Shown here piece by piece: positions 51,088 through 60,203 of a stretch of DNA of 64,000 nt. Position 1 is the stretch's first letter, and each line of letters begins with the position of its first letter. The notes beneath the pieces were generated by a model. That model made no database searches and was not told where the DNA came from. It worked only from the letters and a program-made list of their open reading frames with translations. This DNA is from Actinospica sp035552695 (GTDB lineage Bacteria; Actinomycetota; Actinomycetes; Streptomycetales; Catenulisporaceae), in NCBI RefSeq assembly GCF_035552695.1, contig NZ_DASZKT010000023.1, forward strand, positions 8,066-72,065. Reading direction: 5' to 3'. A program made the translations under genes and the position numbers.

Positions 51088-51801
51088 CTAGGGGAGGTCC
51101 AAGATCTTCTCTCGCACCGCGTACATCACGGCTTCCATCCGGGAGTGCAACTGCAGCTTCTCCAGGATGTTGCGCACGTGGTTCTTGACCGTGTTCTCGC
51201 TGATGAACAGGGTCTTTGCGATCTTGCTGTTGTTCGCGCCGGTCGCGATGAGCTTGAGCACCTCGAGCTCGCGGTCGGTCAGCCGCGGCGCGGGCGGGCC
51301 CGGGTTCTTGCGGTCCTCGCCGTGCCGCACCATGGTGGCGAACTCGGTCAGCAGCTTCGCGGCCATCGGCGGGGAGATCAGCGACTGGCCGCCGACCACG
51401 GAGCGGATCGAGTCGGCGATCTCGTGCGGCAGAACGTCCTTGAGCAGGTAGCCGCTGGCACCCGCCTTGATCGCCTCGTAGAGGTCTTCCTCGTCCTCGC
51501 TCATGGTGAGCATGACGACGCGGGCGCTCGGTGCGATGTCCTTGATCGCGGCGGCCGCCTCGATGCCGCCGCCGATCCCGCCGCGCGCGGGCATCTTCAC
51601 ATCGAGCAGCACCAGGTCCGGCAGCAGCTCGGCGGCCTTGGCCAGCGCCTCGTTGCCGTCCCCGGCCTCGCCGACCACCTCGATGTCCGGCTCGGTCTCC
51701 AGCACCGTGCGCAGGCTCAGCCGCATCAGGGCGTGGTCGTCGACGAGCAGGACTCTGATCGGCTCGCCGCGCTGCGCGGCCCCTGTCCGAGTATCGGCCA
51801 T
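51088..51801 (-). CDS. NarL/FixJ-family response regulator
   Basis: A 237-residue two-component regulator. The receiver domain has VLLVDDHALMRLSLR, phospho-acceptor Asp67 in LVLLDVKMP and Lys in GYLLKDVLP. The LuxR-type helix-turn-helix (about 170-225) is LTDRELEVLKLIATGANNSKIAKTLFISENTVKNHVRNIL. After Asp67 the loop is glycine-rich (ARGGIGGGIEAA), longer than usual. No histidine kinase is adjacent. The same position beside hpf is conserved in actinobacteria. A 6-bp inverted repeat (51955-51974) lies upstream. Confidence 0.9.
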   Translation of the reverse strand: MADTRTGAAQRGEPIRVLLVDDHALMRLSLRTVLETEPDIEVVGEAGDGNEALAKAAELLPDLVLLDVKMPARGGIGGGIEAAAAIKDIAPSARVVMLTMSEDEEDLYEAIKAGASGYLLKDVLPHEIADSIRSVVGGQSLISPPMAAKLLTEFATMVRHGEDRKNPGPPAPRLTDRELEVLKLIATGANNSKIAKTLFISENTVKNHVRNILEKLQLHSRMEAVMYAVREKILDLP

Positions 51802-51954
51802 CGTCCTAGCCCCTTCGTCCTCTCCCGCGGAGCCCGGACGGCTCCGCCTGCCGCTGCCCGCGGTGTGCCCGGCCGAGATCGACCGGGCACCGTAGGTAGT
51901 CGGACCATCATCGTCTGGGGTCGATGACTCCTGATAATAGTCCTCCATGCGACG

Positions 51955-51974
51955 TGCATTTGCACAGATGCACG
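51955..51974. promoter_or_regulatory. Inverted repeat GTGCAT-N8-ATGCAC
   Basis: A 6-bp perfect inverted repeat spaced by 8 bases lies between hpf and the response-regulator gene, about 155 bases before the latter's ATG. It could be a regulator site. No known factor is assigned. Confidence 0.3.
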
Positions 51975-52012
51975 AAGCACCGGGCCGCGGGGGGAACGGA
52001 GGTGACGAACCC

Positions 52013-52702
52013 TCAGGCGGCGGCCCGTCCGTCGTAGTGCGCCGCGTCAACGTGCGCGGCCTCGTCCAGCCGGATCACCCCGTAGTCGTAGCCGCGACGG
52101 CGGTAGACGACGGACGGCAGCTTGGTCTCGGAGTCGACGAAGAGGTAGAAGTCGTGGCCGACCAGCTCCATCTCGTAGAGCGCCTGGTCCAGGGCCATCG
52201 GCTTGGCCGCGTGGGTCTTCTCGCGCACCACGAGCGGGCCGTCGCCCTCGACCTCGATGTTGCAGATCTTGTGCCGCGCGGCGTCCTGCCTGCTGCCGTT
52301 GACGGCGGTGTCCTCCGGCTCGGCCGGGTAGTCCGCGGCCTCCGGCTCGGCGAGCGCCGAGGTGGCGGCGGCCACCGACACCGGGCTGCGCCGGCCGTGG
52401 TGCACCCGGCGCCGGTCGGCCGCCCGGCGCATCCGCGCCTCGAGCTTGCCGACGGCCAGGTCGAGGGCCGAGTACGCGTCCTGCGCGCAGGCCTCGGCGC
52501 GGATCACCGGTCCGCGGGTGCGCATCGTCAGCTCGACGCGGTCCTTGCGTTCGGTCTGGCGGGGGTTGCGTTCCTTCGAGAGCTCCACGTCGAGGCTGAT
52601 GATCTTGTGGTCGTACCGCTCGATCCGGCTGAGCTTGTCCACCACGTGCTTGCGGAACCTGTCGCTCACCTCAGCCTTGCGACCCTTCACGACGATCTCC
52701 AC
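52013..52702 (-). CDS. hpf: Ribosome hibernation promoting factor, long form
   Basis: A 229-residue long HPF that pairs 70S ribosomes into inactive 100S dimers. The N-terminal S30AE domain (1-105) starts VEIVVKGRKAEVSDRFRKHV and has VIRAEACAQDAYSALDLAVGKLEARMRR. After a variable linker, the C-terminal dimerisation domain (about 170-225) reads VVREKTHAAKPMALDQALYEMELVGHDFYLFVD. GTG 52702 is supported by GAGAGGG and by related proteins. The 242 bases upstream have no gene and probably hold its stress-responsive promoter. Confidence 0.95.
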   Translation of the reverse strand: MEIVVKGRKAEVSDRFRKHVVDKLSRIERYDHKIISLDVELSKERNPRQTERKDRVELTMRTRGPVIRAEACAQDAYSALDLAVGKLEARMRRAADRRRVHHGRRSPVSVAAATSALAEPEAADYPAEPEDTAVNGSRQDAARHKICNIEVEGDGPLVVREKTHAAKPMALDQALYEMELVGHDFYLFVDSETKLPSVVYRRRGYDYGVIRLDEAAHVDAAHYDGRAAA

Positions 52703-52944
52703 GGGTGCATCCCTCTCGCTTGTTCCGTCAGGGTTGTCCGACCATACGCCCGAACAGTGCGTATATGGAGTGAAATGTGGGGATAGATGCCTCTCGTTTA
52801 AGGCGGAAACCATTCGGGTAAGGCGGTCCGCCGCCGCCGCGCAGGCCCTCCATGCCTCGTAAGGGGAAACGTAATCCCGGAAGCGGCCATACGGTAGACC
52901 CGAGCGGCCTCCGTCCTCCAAGCGGGTGAACTCTTCGCAAACGC

Positions 52945-53652
52945 TCAGCTCAGGCGCCCGGCCAACCGGGTCGCGGCGAGCACGGCGGCGCCCACCGGGG
53001 CGTTGCCGGCGGCACGCAGCGCCCGGGCCGCCTCCGCGAGCGTCGCCCCGCTCGTCATCACGTCGTCCAGCAGCACCACGGGCCGTTCGCCGAGCAGCCG
53101 GGCACTCGCGGCGCGCACGGCCAGCGCGCCGTCCAGGTTCTCCGCGCGCGCGAGACGGGCGAGTCCGGCCTGGTCGGCGACCTTCCGACGGTGCGTCAGC
53201 GCGGGCAGCACGGCCACCGATCGGCCGCTCGCGCGCAGCCGGGTCGCGGCGACCCTGGCCATCCGCAGCATCGGGTCCTGGCCGCGCCGCACGGTCGCCT
53301 CGCGGGTCGAGGGGACCGGCACCAGCCACAGCGGGTCGGCGCCCGCCGCCGCTGCCTCCGCGGCCCTGGCCAGCTCCTGCCCGAGCGGCCTGGCCAGGTC
53401 CAGCCTGCCGTGCTCCTTCTGCGCGATGATGATCTCCGGCACCGGATCGAGGTACGCGGCCAGCGCATGCACCGGCGGAACCCCCGCACCGATCCTGGGC
53501 AGCCGGGCGGGCAGCGGCGGCCCGGACAGGCTGAGCGCGCACAGCGTGCACAGTCCCGGCAGCGCGGAGCGCGACCTCGACTCCCCGCAGCCGGCGCATT
53601 CGGCCGGCAGTACCAGGTCGGCGAGCAGCAATGCCCAGTTCTTGAGCCCCAT
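52945..53652 (-). CDS. comF: ComF-family amidophosphoribosyltransferase-like protein
   Basis: A 235-residue protein. An N-terminal zinc finger has CAGCGES and CTLCAL cysteine pairs. The phosphoribosyltransferase domain has VPVPSTREATVRRGQDPM and the PRPP-type loop VVLLDDVMTSGATLAEAARAL. ComF acts in single-strand DNA uptake in competent bacteria; in actinobacteria its role is unclear. It lies between lpqB and hpf, a conserved place. Confidence 0.9.
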   Translation of the reverse strand: MGLKNWALLLADLVLPAECAGCGESRSRSALPGLCTLCALSLSGPPLPARLPRIGAGVPPVHALAAYLDPVPEIIIAQKEHGRLDLARPLGQELARAAEAAAAGADPLWLVPVPSTREATVRRGQDPMLRMARVAATRLRASGRSVAVLPALTHRRKVADQAGLARLARAENLDGALAVRAASARLLGERPVVLLDDVMTSGATLAEAARALRAAGNAPVGAAVLAATRLAGRLS

Positions 53653-53721
53653 CTTGCCGATATTAGGCCGCCATCGACACGACGTCAGTAGACGAACGCC
53701 GAGAAAATGCTGAGGAGATGC

Positions 53722-55665
53722 TCAGTAACTCGGGGATGTACCGGTCACGCCGCTGAGCTGCTGCGCGTCCTGTCCCTCGACGGAGAGCGAGTAGAGCAGG
53801 TCCTTGCCGCCGTTCACCGCCGCCGCGATCGGCAGGCCGCCGGAGCTCCACACGAAGCTCTGCGCGTTGGCCGGCGGGACCGCCTCGACCGGCTGGTCGG
53901 TCAGCGAGTCGTAGACCGAGGAGCCGTCGGCGTAGATCCGGTAGAGCCCGAGCGTCTGCGAGTTCGGCTGGATGCCGAGCACCGCCAGGGAGTCCTCGTT
54001 GTACCAGTCGAAGTCGCTGACCTGGCTCCAATCGGCCGCGACCAGCTCGGGCGTGCCCAGCTCGAGCAGCCGGCCGCCGCCCGGCTCGGAGACCGCCGCG
54101 GCCACCGAGATCCACGAGTCGCCGGTCGAGTCCTTGTAGGCCACCGCCACCCGGCTGCCGTCCGGGGCCGCCGCGACCTGGGTGACGGTGCCGACCAGCC
54201 CGCTGACGGTCACCCGGCTCAGCGTGTCCTGGCCGTAGCGGTAGACGCTGGTGACGCCGTTCTGCGTGGCGGTGAACCACAGGACGCCGTACGCGTCCCA
54301 GCTCATCGCGCCGACCGTGCCGCCGGCCTGGATCGAGGCGCTCGGGTAGATCGGGGTGAGCCCGTACGGTCCGTCCTGCTCGTGCTGCACGTACACCTTG
54401 GTGCCGTCCCGGCTGACCAGCGCGATCTGCTCGGGCCGCCCGTCCGGCAGCCGGCCCGGCCCGACCGCGACCTGCTTGAACTTCGTCTTCCCCTGCCCGT
54501 ACGACAGCCCCGACGCGTGCACCGAGCTGAAGGTGCCGACCTGCTCGACCGTGCCGCCGTCCGCGATGGCGAAGAACGTCTGGCCGCCGTGGGAGCCCTC
54601 GTTCTGCCCGCCGTAGGAGGTCACACTGGCGTCGGGGGTGTCCTGCGGATAGCTCTTGCCGTTCGCCTGGTCCACCACCTTCACCGAGGTCACCTTGGTG
54701 CTCAGGCTGTTCAGGGCGGCGGCGAGCTGCTGTCCTAGCTGCTTGCACGCGTTGGCGGACGCGGCGCAGGTTCCATGGCTGTTGATGTCTACGGTCGCCG
54801 AGCCGTCACCCTGGAACTGCACGTCGCCCTTGAGCTGCGCGCCCTGCACCGGATCCTGCATGGCCGAGCCGAGATTATCCGGCACGCCCTGCACGACCCG
54901 CCGGGCCATGGCGTTCGCGATGTCCTGGTCGGTGTCTATCGCGGGCAGGTAGATCTGAGTGGGGATCAGCTTTCCGCTGTACTGCGCGTTCTGGTAGTAG
55001 ACGTCGTGCCGGTCGTAGGAGGACTCGAAGTCCGAGCGCTCCATCAGCACGCCGAAGCCCGTCGAGGTCGAGGGCAGCGAGGAGATCCGGAACCCGTCCT
55101 TGGTGTCGGTGAGCCCGAACTCGTAGGTCGCCGTGCCGCTGGAGGCCGCGTAGACGCCGGAGGGGTCGACCGTGCCGAGCAGATTGCCCTGCACCTGCTC
55201 GGTGAACTCGGAACCCGCCGTGGTGCCCACGCCCTGCGCGACCCGGTTCTGCTGGTTCGCGTCCGGGAGTTGTTCGGACGACGCGCCGGTCTCGCCGTCG
55301 GTCTGCGCGGAGTCCGTGCCGGTCGGCTGCGGGTAGGTCTCCGAGTCGTCGGCGAGCACGATCACCGTGCTCTGCTCGGTCTGCCACAGCTTCTGCATGT
55401 CCGGGGTCAGATAGTCGTCGGCGATCGCCAGGTTCACCGAGCCGCTGCGCGCCGCCTGCAGGAAGCCGGTCACGATCGCGGTCTGCGACAGGCTCGAGGT
55501 CGGCGGAGAGGGCCAGATCTGCACCTGCGAGGAGCCCGCGTCGCCCTGGGCGACTGAGGTCACCGGCCCGTTCGCCTGCAGGCTGACGCAGCCGGAGGCC
55601 ACCGCGGCGAGTACCGCCGCGAGCCCGGCCATCCGTATCGCCGCCCGCCCCGACCGCTCGGTCAC
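53722..55665 (-). CDS. lpqB: Lipoprotein LpqB
   Basis: A 647-residue lipoprotein that modulates the MtrB sensor. The signal has RMAGLAAVLAAVASGC with lipobox Cys26. A GerMN domain lies near residues 230-360 (TQIYLPAIDTDQDIANAMARRVVQG), then a beta-propeller-like region with repeated GTK/DG turns to the end. GTG 55665 (VTERSGRAA) has GGAG at 7 bases and follows the mtrB stop by 4 bases. The mtrA-mtrB-lpqB operon is standard in actinobacteria. Confidence 0.94.
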   Translation of the reverse strand: MTERSGRAAIRMAGLAAVLAAVASGCVSLQANGPVTSVAQGDAGSSQVQIWPSPPTSSLSQTAIVTGFLQAARSGSVNLAIADDYLTPDMQKLWQTEQSTVIVLADDSETYPQPTGTDSAQTDGETGASSEQLPDANQQNRVAQGVGTTAGSEFTEQVQGNLLGTVDPSGVYAASSGTATYEFGLTDTKDGFRISSLPSTSTGFGVLMERSDFESSYDRHDVYYQNAQYSGKLIPTQIYLPAIDTDQDIANAMARRVVQGVPDNLGSAMQDPVQGAQLKGDVQFQGDGSATVDINSHGTCAASANACKQLGQQLAAALNSLSTKVTSVKVVDQANGKSYPQDTPDASVTSYGGQNEGSHGGQTFFAIADGGTVEQVGTFSSVHASGLSYGQGKTKFKQVAVGPGRLPDGRPEQIALVSRDGTKVYVQHEQDGPYGLTPIYPSASIQAGGTVGAMSWDAYGVLWFTATQNGVTSVYRYGQDTLSRVTVSGLVGTVTQVAAAPDGSRVAVAYKDSTGDSWISVAAAVSEPGGGRLLELGTPELVAADWSQVSDFDWYNEDSLAVLGIQPNSQTLGLYRIYADGSSVYDSLTDQPVEAVPPANAQSFVWSSGGLPIAAAVNGGKDLLYSLSVEGQDAQQLSGVTGTSPSY

Positions 55666-55669
55666 CTGC

Positions 55670-57487
55670 TCACTCCTCCTCGTCCCGGGTATCCCGCGGC
55701 TCCGGCGCATTGACCGGAGCGGGGGGCAGCACGAACGTGTTCGGGTAGCGCTCGATCCGGGACGAGGAGTCGCCGGGCGACGGCGCGATCGCGGCCACCG
55801 CGGCGGAGCGGACCAGCCCGCGCGGCGCGGCGGCGGCCGGCAGCCGCCGGTGCCGCTGGTGGTGCTGCGAGTCCTCGGGCTCCAGCCGGATCGGCGAGTG
55901 CAGCAGTTCGGTGCCGACGGTACGCGGCACGGTGAGGCGGAACTGCGTGCCGCCGCCGGGCTCGCCCCAGGCCTGCAGCCAGCCGCGGTGCAGCTTCGCG
56001 TCCTCGAGGGCGATGGACAGGCCGAGGCCGGTGCCGCCGGTGGTGCGCGCCCGCGCCGGGTCGGCGCGCCAGAAGCGGTTGAAAACCAGCGAGGACTCGC
56101 CGGGCCGCAGGCCGACGCCGTAGTCGCGCACGCTCACCGCGACCGCGTCCTCGTCCGCCGCGATGGAGATGACGACGTCCTTGCCCTCGCCGTGCTCGAT
56201 CGCGTTGACCACGAGGTTGCGCAGGATCCGGTCGATCCGCCGGGTGTCCACCTCGGCGAGGGCCGGCCGGTCCGGGAAGCGGGTGACCACGCGGCTGCCC
56301 TTGTTCTCGGCCAGCGGCTCGGCGCCGTCCACCACCTTCTGCGTCAGCACCCGCAGATCCACCGGCTCGGCGTCGAGCACCGCCGCGCCCGCGTCGAAGC
56401 GGCTGATCTCCAGCAGGTCGGCGAGCAGCTCCTCGAAGCGGTCCAGCTGGGTCTGCAGCAGTTCCGCGGAGCGCGCGACGGTCGGGTCGAAGTCCTCGCG
56501 GGCGTCGTGGATCAGATCGGCGGCCATCCGCACCGTGGTCAGCGGCGTGCGCAGCTCGTGCGAGACGTCGGAGACGAAGCGGCGCTGCATCCGGGAGAGC
56601 TCCTCGAGCCGCCGGATCTGGCTCTGCAGGTTCATCGCCATCTTGTTGAAGGACGTGGCCAGCGACGCCAGGTCGTCCTCGCCGCGCACCCGCATCTGCT
56701 CGTCGAGCCGCCCGGCGGCGAGCCGTTCCGCGATCGCGGCCGCCATCCGCACCGGGGTGACCACCTGCCGGGTGACGAACCACGCGATGACCGCGAGCGC
56801 GAGCACCAGCACGAGGCCGGCGAGCAGCAGCGACTCCTCGACGTTGTTGAGCGTCTGCTGGTCCTGGCGCAGCGGGAAGACGTAGTAGACGTCCGCGGTC
56901 AGCCCGCCGGTGGTGCTCACCCGCTCCGCGAACAGCACCGCGGGCACGCTGATCTGCCCGCTGCCGTCGGCCGAGGTCTCGGTGAGCGTGTAGTACTGGC
57001 TGAAGCCCTGGTTGGCGTTCTCCGGCGTCTGGATCTTCTCCTGCAGCGCGGCGGGCACCGCGGAGGGCTTGAACGCGCGCGGTGAGGAGTACGGCGCGCT
57101 GACCCCGGCCTGGTCCCCGGCGAACTCGAGCGCCACCTGGTAGAGCTGGCCGTCCGCGGAACCCGTGTTGAGCAGGTTGAACAGCTGCTCGGCCGAGGCG
57201 GTGAAGTTGGCGGAGTCGTTGACGGTGCCGTTGCTGTAGCTCCCCAGCTGGGTGCGCGCGATCCGGAAGCCGGACTCGGCGATGCCCTGGGCCACGCTGT
57301 ACCGGGTGGCCTGCAGCCCCTTGGCGACGCGGTCGGCGACGAACTCACCGAGCCCGACGGCGACGATGACCGAGAGCACCATCGTCACCGCGACCACCCG
57401 GAACTGCAGCGAGCGCCGCCACCGGGAACGCACCCTGCCGGGCAGACGCAGCGCGGCCGCGCCCCACCGGCGCCACCTCCGCGCCAT
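55670..57487 (-). CDS. mtrB: Sensor histidine kinase MtrB
   Basis: A 605-residue membrane kinase. TM1 is VVAVTMVLSVIVAVGLGEFV near residue 40 and TM2 is ESLLLAGLVLVLALAVIAWFVT near 220, with an extracellular sensor domain between them. A HAMP domain (about 235-290) is followed by HisKA with the phospho-His in FVSDVSHELRTPLTTVRM, then HATPase motifs NLVVNAIEHGEG, DYGVGLRPGE and GGTGLGLSIA. The C-terminal 75 residues are a Pro/Arg-rich tail. It phosphorylates MtrA; the pair controls cell wall, division and development. Confidence 0.95.
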   Translation of the reverse strand: MARRWRRWGAAALRLPGRVRSRWRRSLQFRVVAVTMVLSVIVAVGLGEFVADRVAKGLQATRYSVAQGIAESGFRIARTQLGSYSNGTVNDSANFTASAEQLFNLLNTGSADGQLYQVALEFAGDQAGVSAPYSSPRAFKPSAVPAALQEKIQTPENANQGFSQYYTLTETSADGSGQISVPAVLFAERVSTTGGLTADVYYVFPLRQDQQTLNNVEESLLLAGLVLVLALAVIAWFVTRQVVTPVRMAAAIAERLAAGRLDEQMRVRGEDDLASLATSFNKMAMNLQSQIRRLEELSRMQRRFVSDVSHELRTPLTTVRMAADLIHDAREDFDPTVARSAELLQTQLDRFEELLADLLEISRFDAGAAVLDAEPVDLRVLTQKVVDGAEPLAENKGSRVVTRFPDRPALAEVDTRRIDRILRNLVVNAIEHGEGKDVVISIAADEDAVAVSVRDYGVGLRPGESSLVFNRFWRADPARARTTGGTGLGLSIALEDAKLHRGWLQAWGEPGGGTQFRLTVPRTVGTELLHSPIRLEPEDSQHHQRHRRLPAAAAPRGLVRSAAVAAIAPSPGDSSSRIERYPNTFVLPPAPVNAPEPRDTRDEEE

Positions 57488-57538
57488 GATCAGTGTTCGT
57501 CCCTACTCTCGTCGCTGGTTCTCCGGCCGCCCGCGGGC

Positions 57539-58216
57539 TCAGGCCGGTCCGGCCTTGTAGCCCACGCCGCGCACGGTGATGACGATCTCCGGCTTCTCCG
57601 GGTCGTGCTCGATCTTCGAGCGCAGCCGCTGCACGTGCACGTTCACCAGCCGGGTGTCCGCCGCGTGCCGGTAGCCCCAGACCTGCTCGAGCAGCACCTC
57701 GCGGGTGAACACCTGCCAGGGCTTGCGGGCGAGCGCGACCAGCAGGTCGAACTCGAGCGGGGTGAGCGCGATCGGCTCGCCGCCGCGCTTGACCGAGTGC
57801 CCTGCCACGTCGATGGTCAGGTCGCCGATGGCCAGCGTCTCCGGCTTCGGCTCGTCCGCGCGGCGCAGCCGCGCGCGCACCCGGGCGACCAGTTCCTTCG
57901 GCTTGAACGGCTTGATCACATAGTCGTCGGCGCCGGACTCGAGGCCGACCACCACGTCCACCGTGTCGCTCTTCGCGGTCAGCATCACGATCGGCACGCC
58001 CGACTCGGCGCGGATCTGCCGGGCCACGTCGATCCCGTCCCGTCCGGGCAGCATCAGGTCGAGCAGCACCAGATCCGGCTTGAATTCCCGGAAAGCGCTG
58101 AACGCACGGTCGCCGTCGGCCACCGCCGCGGTCTCGAAACCCTCACCGCGCAGCACGATGCCGAGCATCTCTGCCAACGCGGTGTCGTCGTCGACGATCA
58201 ACACGCGACCCTTCAT
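57539..58216 (-). CDS. mtrA: Response regulator MtrA
   Basis: A 225-residue OmpR-family regulator. The receiver has RVLIVDDD, phospho-Asp53 in LVLLDLMLPGRDG and Lys in VIKPFKPKELVARVRA. The winged helix (about 128-222) ends RLVNVHVQRLRSKIEHDPEKPEIVITVRGVGYKAG. It is nearly invariant among actinobacteria. It starts the mtrA-mtrB-lpqB operon, and a perfect 12-bp tandem repeat lies 72 bases before its ATG. Confidence 0.96.
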   Translation of the reverse strand: MKGRVLIVDDDTALAEMLGIVLRGEGFETAAVADGDRAFSAFREFKPDLVLLDLMLPGRDGIDVARQIRAESGVPIVMLTAKSDTVDVVVGLESGADDYVIKPFKPKELVARVRARLRRADEPKPETLAIGDLTIDVAGHSVKRGGEPIALTPLEFDLLVALARKPWQVFTREVLLEQVWGYRHAADTRLVNVHVQRLRSKIEHDPEKPEIVITVRGVGYKAGPA

Positions 58217-58287
58217 CCGGGTCCGCTCCCTTCACCTGGCTCACCCGGGCCTGCGAATCCGGGGATACTCAGATATCCTCGCACGAA

Positions 58288-58311
58288 TTCTTCATCTGGT
58301 TCTTCATCTGG
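58288..58311. repeat. Tandem 12-bp direct repeat upstream of mtrA
   Basis: TTCTTCATCTGG occurs twice head to tail with no spacer, in the 191-base space between the divergent mtrA and membrane-protein genes. A unit length near one helical turn suits side-by-side protein binding, for example by OmpR-type dimers. The factor is not known. Confidence 0.55.
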
Positions 58312-58407
58312 TGGATTCAACTCTCCTCGGCATGACACAATCTGGCCCTGCGCGGTTGCGGGGGCCCACGCCGCGTCTCGGCGAACTCCAAGAGGGCGGG
58401 CTAGGGA

Positions 58408-59535
58408 ATGCCGGAAGAGGCACGGATGGACACGGGTGAGCCCTGGGCGTCCCCGTCCGCGCCGAGTCCGCAGCCGATCGCACCGACATCCGTCGCCGCG
58501 CCCGCCGCGCGGCGTTCCGCTCCCCGCGACTTCCGGCAGCGCCCGATCCCGCTTCGTCCGCTCACCGTGCTCGAACTGATCGACGGCGCGGTGGGCGCGA
58601 TCCCGTCGGTGCCCAAGGCGATCCTGCTGCGCGCGGCCGCCGTGGTCACCGCGAGCTCGGCCGCGGCCCTGGCGCTGACCTGGTGGTTCAACCGGATGAT
58701 CGGCCAGACCGTGCAGCAGCACCCGACCTGGAGCTCGACGGACTTCTTCGGCAACCAGTACACGAACTACGCGCCGAGCGCGGGCGAGTCGGTCTCCCTG
58801 GTGACGACGGAGATCCTGATCGCAGTCGTCTGCTCCGGTTTCGCGGCGACGGTGCTGGCCGGCCTGTTCGCCCCTTCGGTGAAGGCCTACGTGGACGCCG
58901 AGCCCACCGACGCCGCCAAGGCCCGCGCGGCGCTGCGCGGCCGGACGGCGCGGCTTTACGTGCTGGCCGCGATCACCACGTTGCCGCGCGCGTTCACCGT
59001 GTTCCTTTTCGCATTGCTGACGCACTCGGCGGCGACCGATCCCGCGGGCCACGTCGCCGGCTGGTACTTCCTGATCTGCCTCGGCTGCTTCCCGCTCTGC
59101 TTCATCCTCACGTCGCTGACCGCCGTGGCGGCCCCGGCGGCGGTGCTGGAGGGCGCGAGCATCGGCAACGCGCTGCGTCGCTCGCGACGGCTGTCGGCCC
59201 GCGGCGTGTTCCGGATCGGCTGGTCCAGCCTGCTGACGCTGCTGATCGCGGCCTGTGCGACGGTCTCGCTGGACGTGTTCTGCTGGCAGTTGCGCGATCA
59301 GTTCGGCGTCGGCGCCCAGTTCGCCGGGGTTCCGGGCAACCGCGGATTCAGCTGGTGGCTCATCGCCTACGCCGTCACATACCTGCTGACGCTGCTGCTG
59401 ACGACGCCTTACCGAGCGGCCACGGCCACGCTGCTCTACGTGGACCGGCGCTTCCGGCGGGAGGGCCTGGACATCCGGATCGCCTGGGCACGGCTGGCGA
59501 ACCGGACCCGGCGGACCCAGGGGTCGATGCTGTGA
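58408..59535 (+). CDS. Multi-pass membrane protein of the mtrA-divergent operon
   Basis: A 375-residue protein that I recognise only by context. A Pro/Ala-rich 45-residue cytosolic start leads to FRQRPIPLRPLTVLELIDGAVGAI, followed by about six membrane helices. The segment GASIGNALRRSRRLSARGVFRIGW resembles the glycerophosphodiester phosphodiesterase membrane domain or DUF7544-like proteins found beside mtrA. An alternative ATG at 58426 has a better RBS (GAAGAGG at 5 bases). Its stop overlaps the next gene's GTG. The function is unknown, probably cell-envelope related. Confidence 0.75.
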   Translation: MPEEARMDTGEPWASPSAPSPQPIAPTSVAAPAARRSAPRDFRQRPIPLRPLTVLELIDGAVGAIPSVPKAILLRAAAVVTASSAAALALTWWFNRMIGQTVQQHPTWSSTDFFGNQYTNYAPSAGESVSLVTTEILIAVVCSGFAATVLAGLFAPSVKAYVDAEPTDAAKARAALRGRTARLYVLAAITTLPRAFTVFLFALLTHSAATDPAGHVAGWYFLICLGCFPLCFILTSLTAVAAPAAVLEGASIGNALRRSRRLSARGVFRIGWSSLLTLLIAACATVSLDVFCWQLRDQFGVGAQFAGVPGNRGFSWWLIAYAVTYLLTLLLTTPYRAATATLLYVDRRFRREGLDIRIAWARLANRTRRTQGSML

Positions 59536-60203
59536 GCGCGATATCCGACGGCGCGCCGATCACGCCCGGCCGGGAGCAGGCCTCGCAGCAGGCCGCGCGG
59601 GAACTGGCCCAGGGCAAGTACCACGTGCAGCCGACGAGCCCGAGCCCCACGCCGTCCACCTCGTCCCCCACGCCGACGGTGTCCACGCCCAGCCCGACGC
59701 CGACGTCGAACACCTCGCACCACTCCAGCGGCGGCACGATCCTGCTCGTCATCCTGCTGATCGTCATCGTCGGCATCGCGCTGCTGCTGATCCTGCGGAA
59801 GATCGGCAAGCCGCGCAAGGACGAGAAGACGAAGAAGGACAAGGACAAGGCGAAGCACCTCGCGGGCGGCGCCTCGGAGACGCCGCTGTTCGGCGCGGCA
59901 CTGCACCGGCACAACGCCGCGCAGGCGGCCAAGGGCGGCGACTGGCAGCAGGCGATCCGTGAGCGATTCCGCGCGGTCATCGCGGTCCTCGACGAGCGGT
60001 CGCTGCTGCCCGAGCGCAAGGACCGCACCGCCGACGAGGCGGCGCGTGACGCCGGTGAGCTGCTGCCGGAGCACGCCGAGACTCTCCGCGACGCCGCTCG
60101 CGCCTTCGACGAGGTCGAATACGGCGACTATCTGGGCACGCCCGAGGGCTACGCCGTGATCAGCCGGGTCGACGACGCGGTCGGTTCGGCGGTGCGCACA
60201 TGA
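59532..60203 (+). CDS. DUF4129 domain membrane protein
   Basis: A 223-residue protein. A Ser/Thr/Pro-rich region (about 35-70) precedes one membrane helix (TILLVILLIVIVGIALLLIL), then a Lys/Asp-rich juxtamembrane stretch. The DUF4129 domain follows: GDWQQAIRERFRAVIAVLDERSLLPERKDRTADEAARDA ... FDEVEYGD. DUF4129 is often fused to or near transglutaminase-like proteins with MoxR and DUF58, as here. GTG overlaps the upstream TGA, and its own stop overlaps the next ATG. Confidence 0.85.
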   Translation: MSAISDGAPITPGREQASQQAARELAQGKYHVQPTSPSPTPSTSSPTPTVSTPSPTPTSNTSHHSSGGTILLVILLIVIVGIALLLILRKIGKPRKDEKTKKDKDKAKHLAGGASETPLFGAALHRHNAAQAAKGGDWQQAIRERFRAVIAVLDERSLLPERKDRTADEAARDAGELLPEHAETLRDAARAFDEVEYGDYLGTPEGYAVISRVDDAVGSAVRT

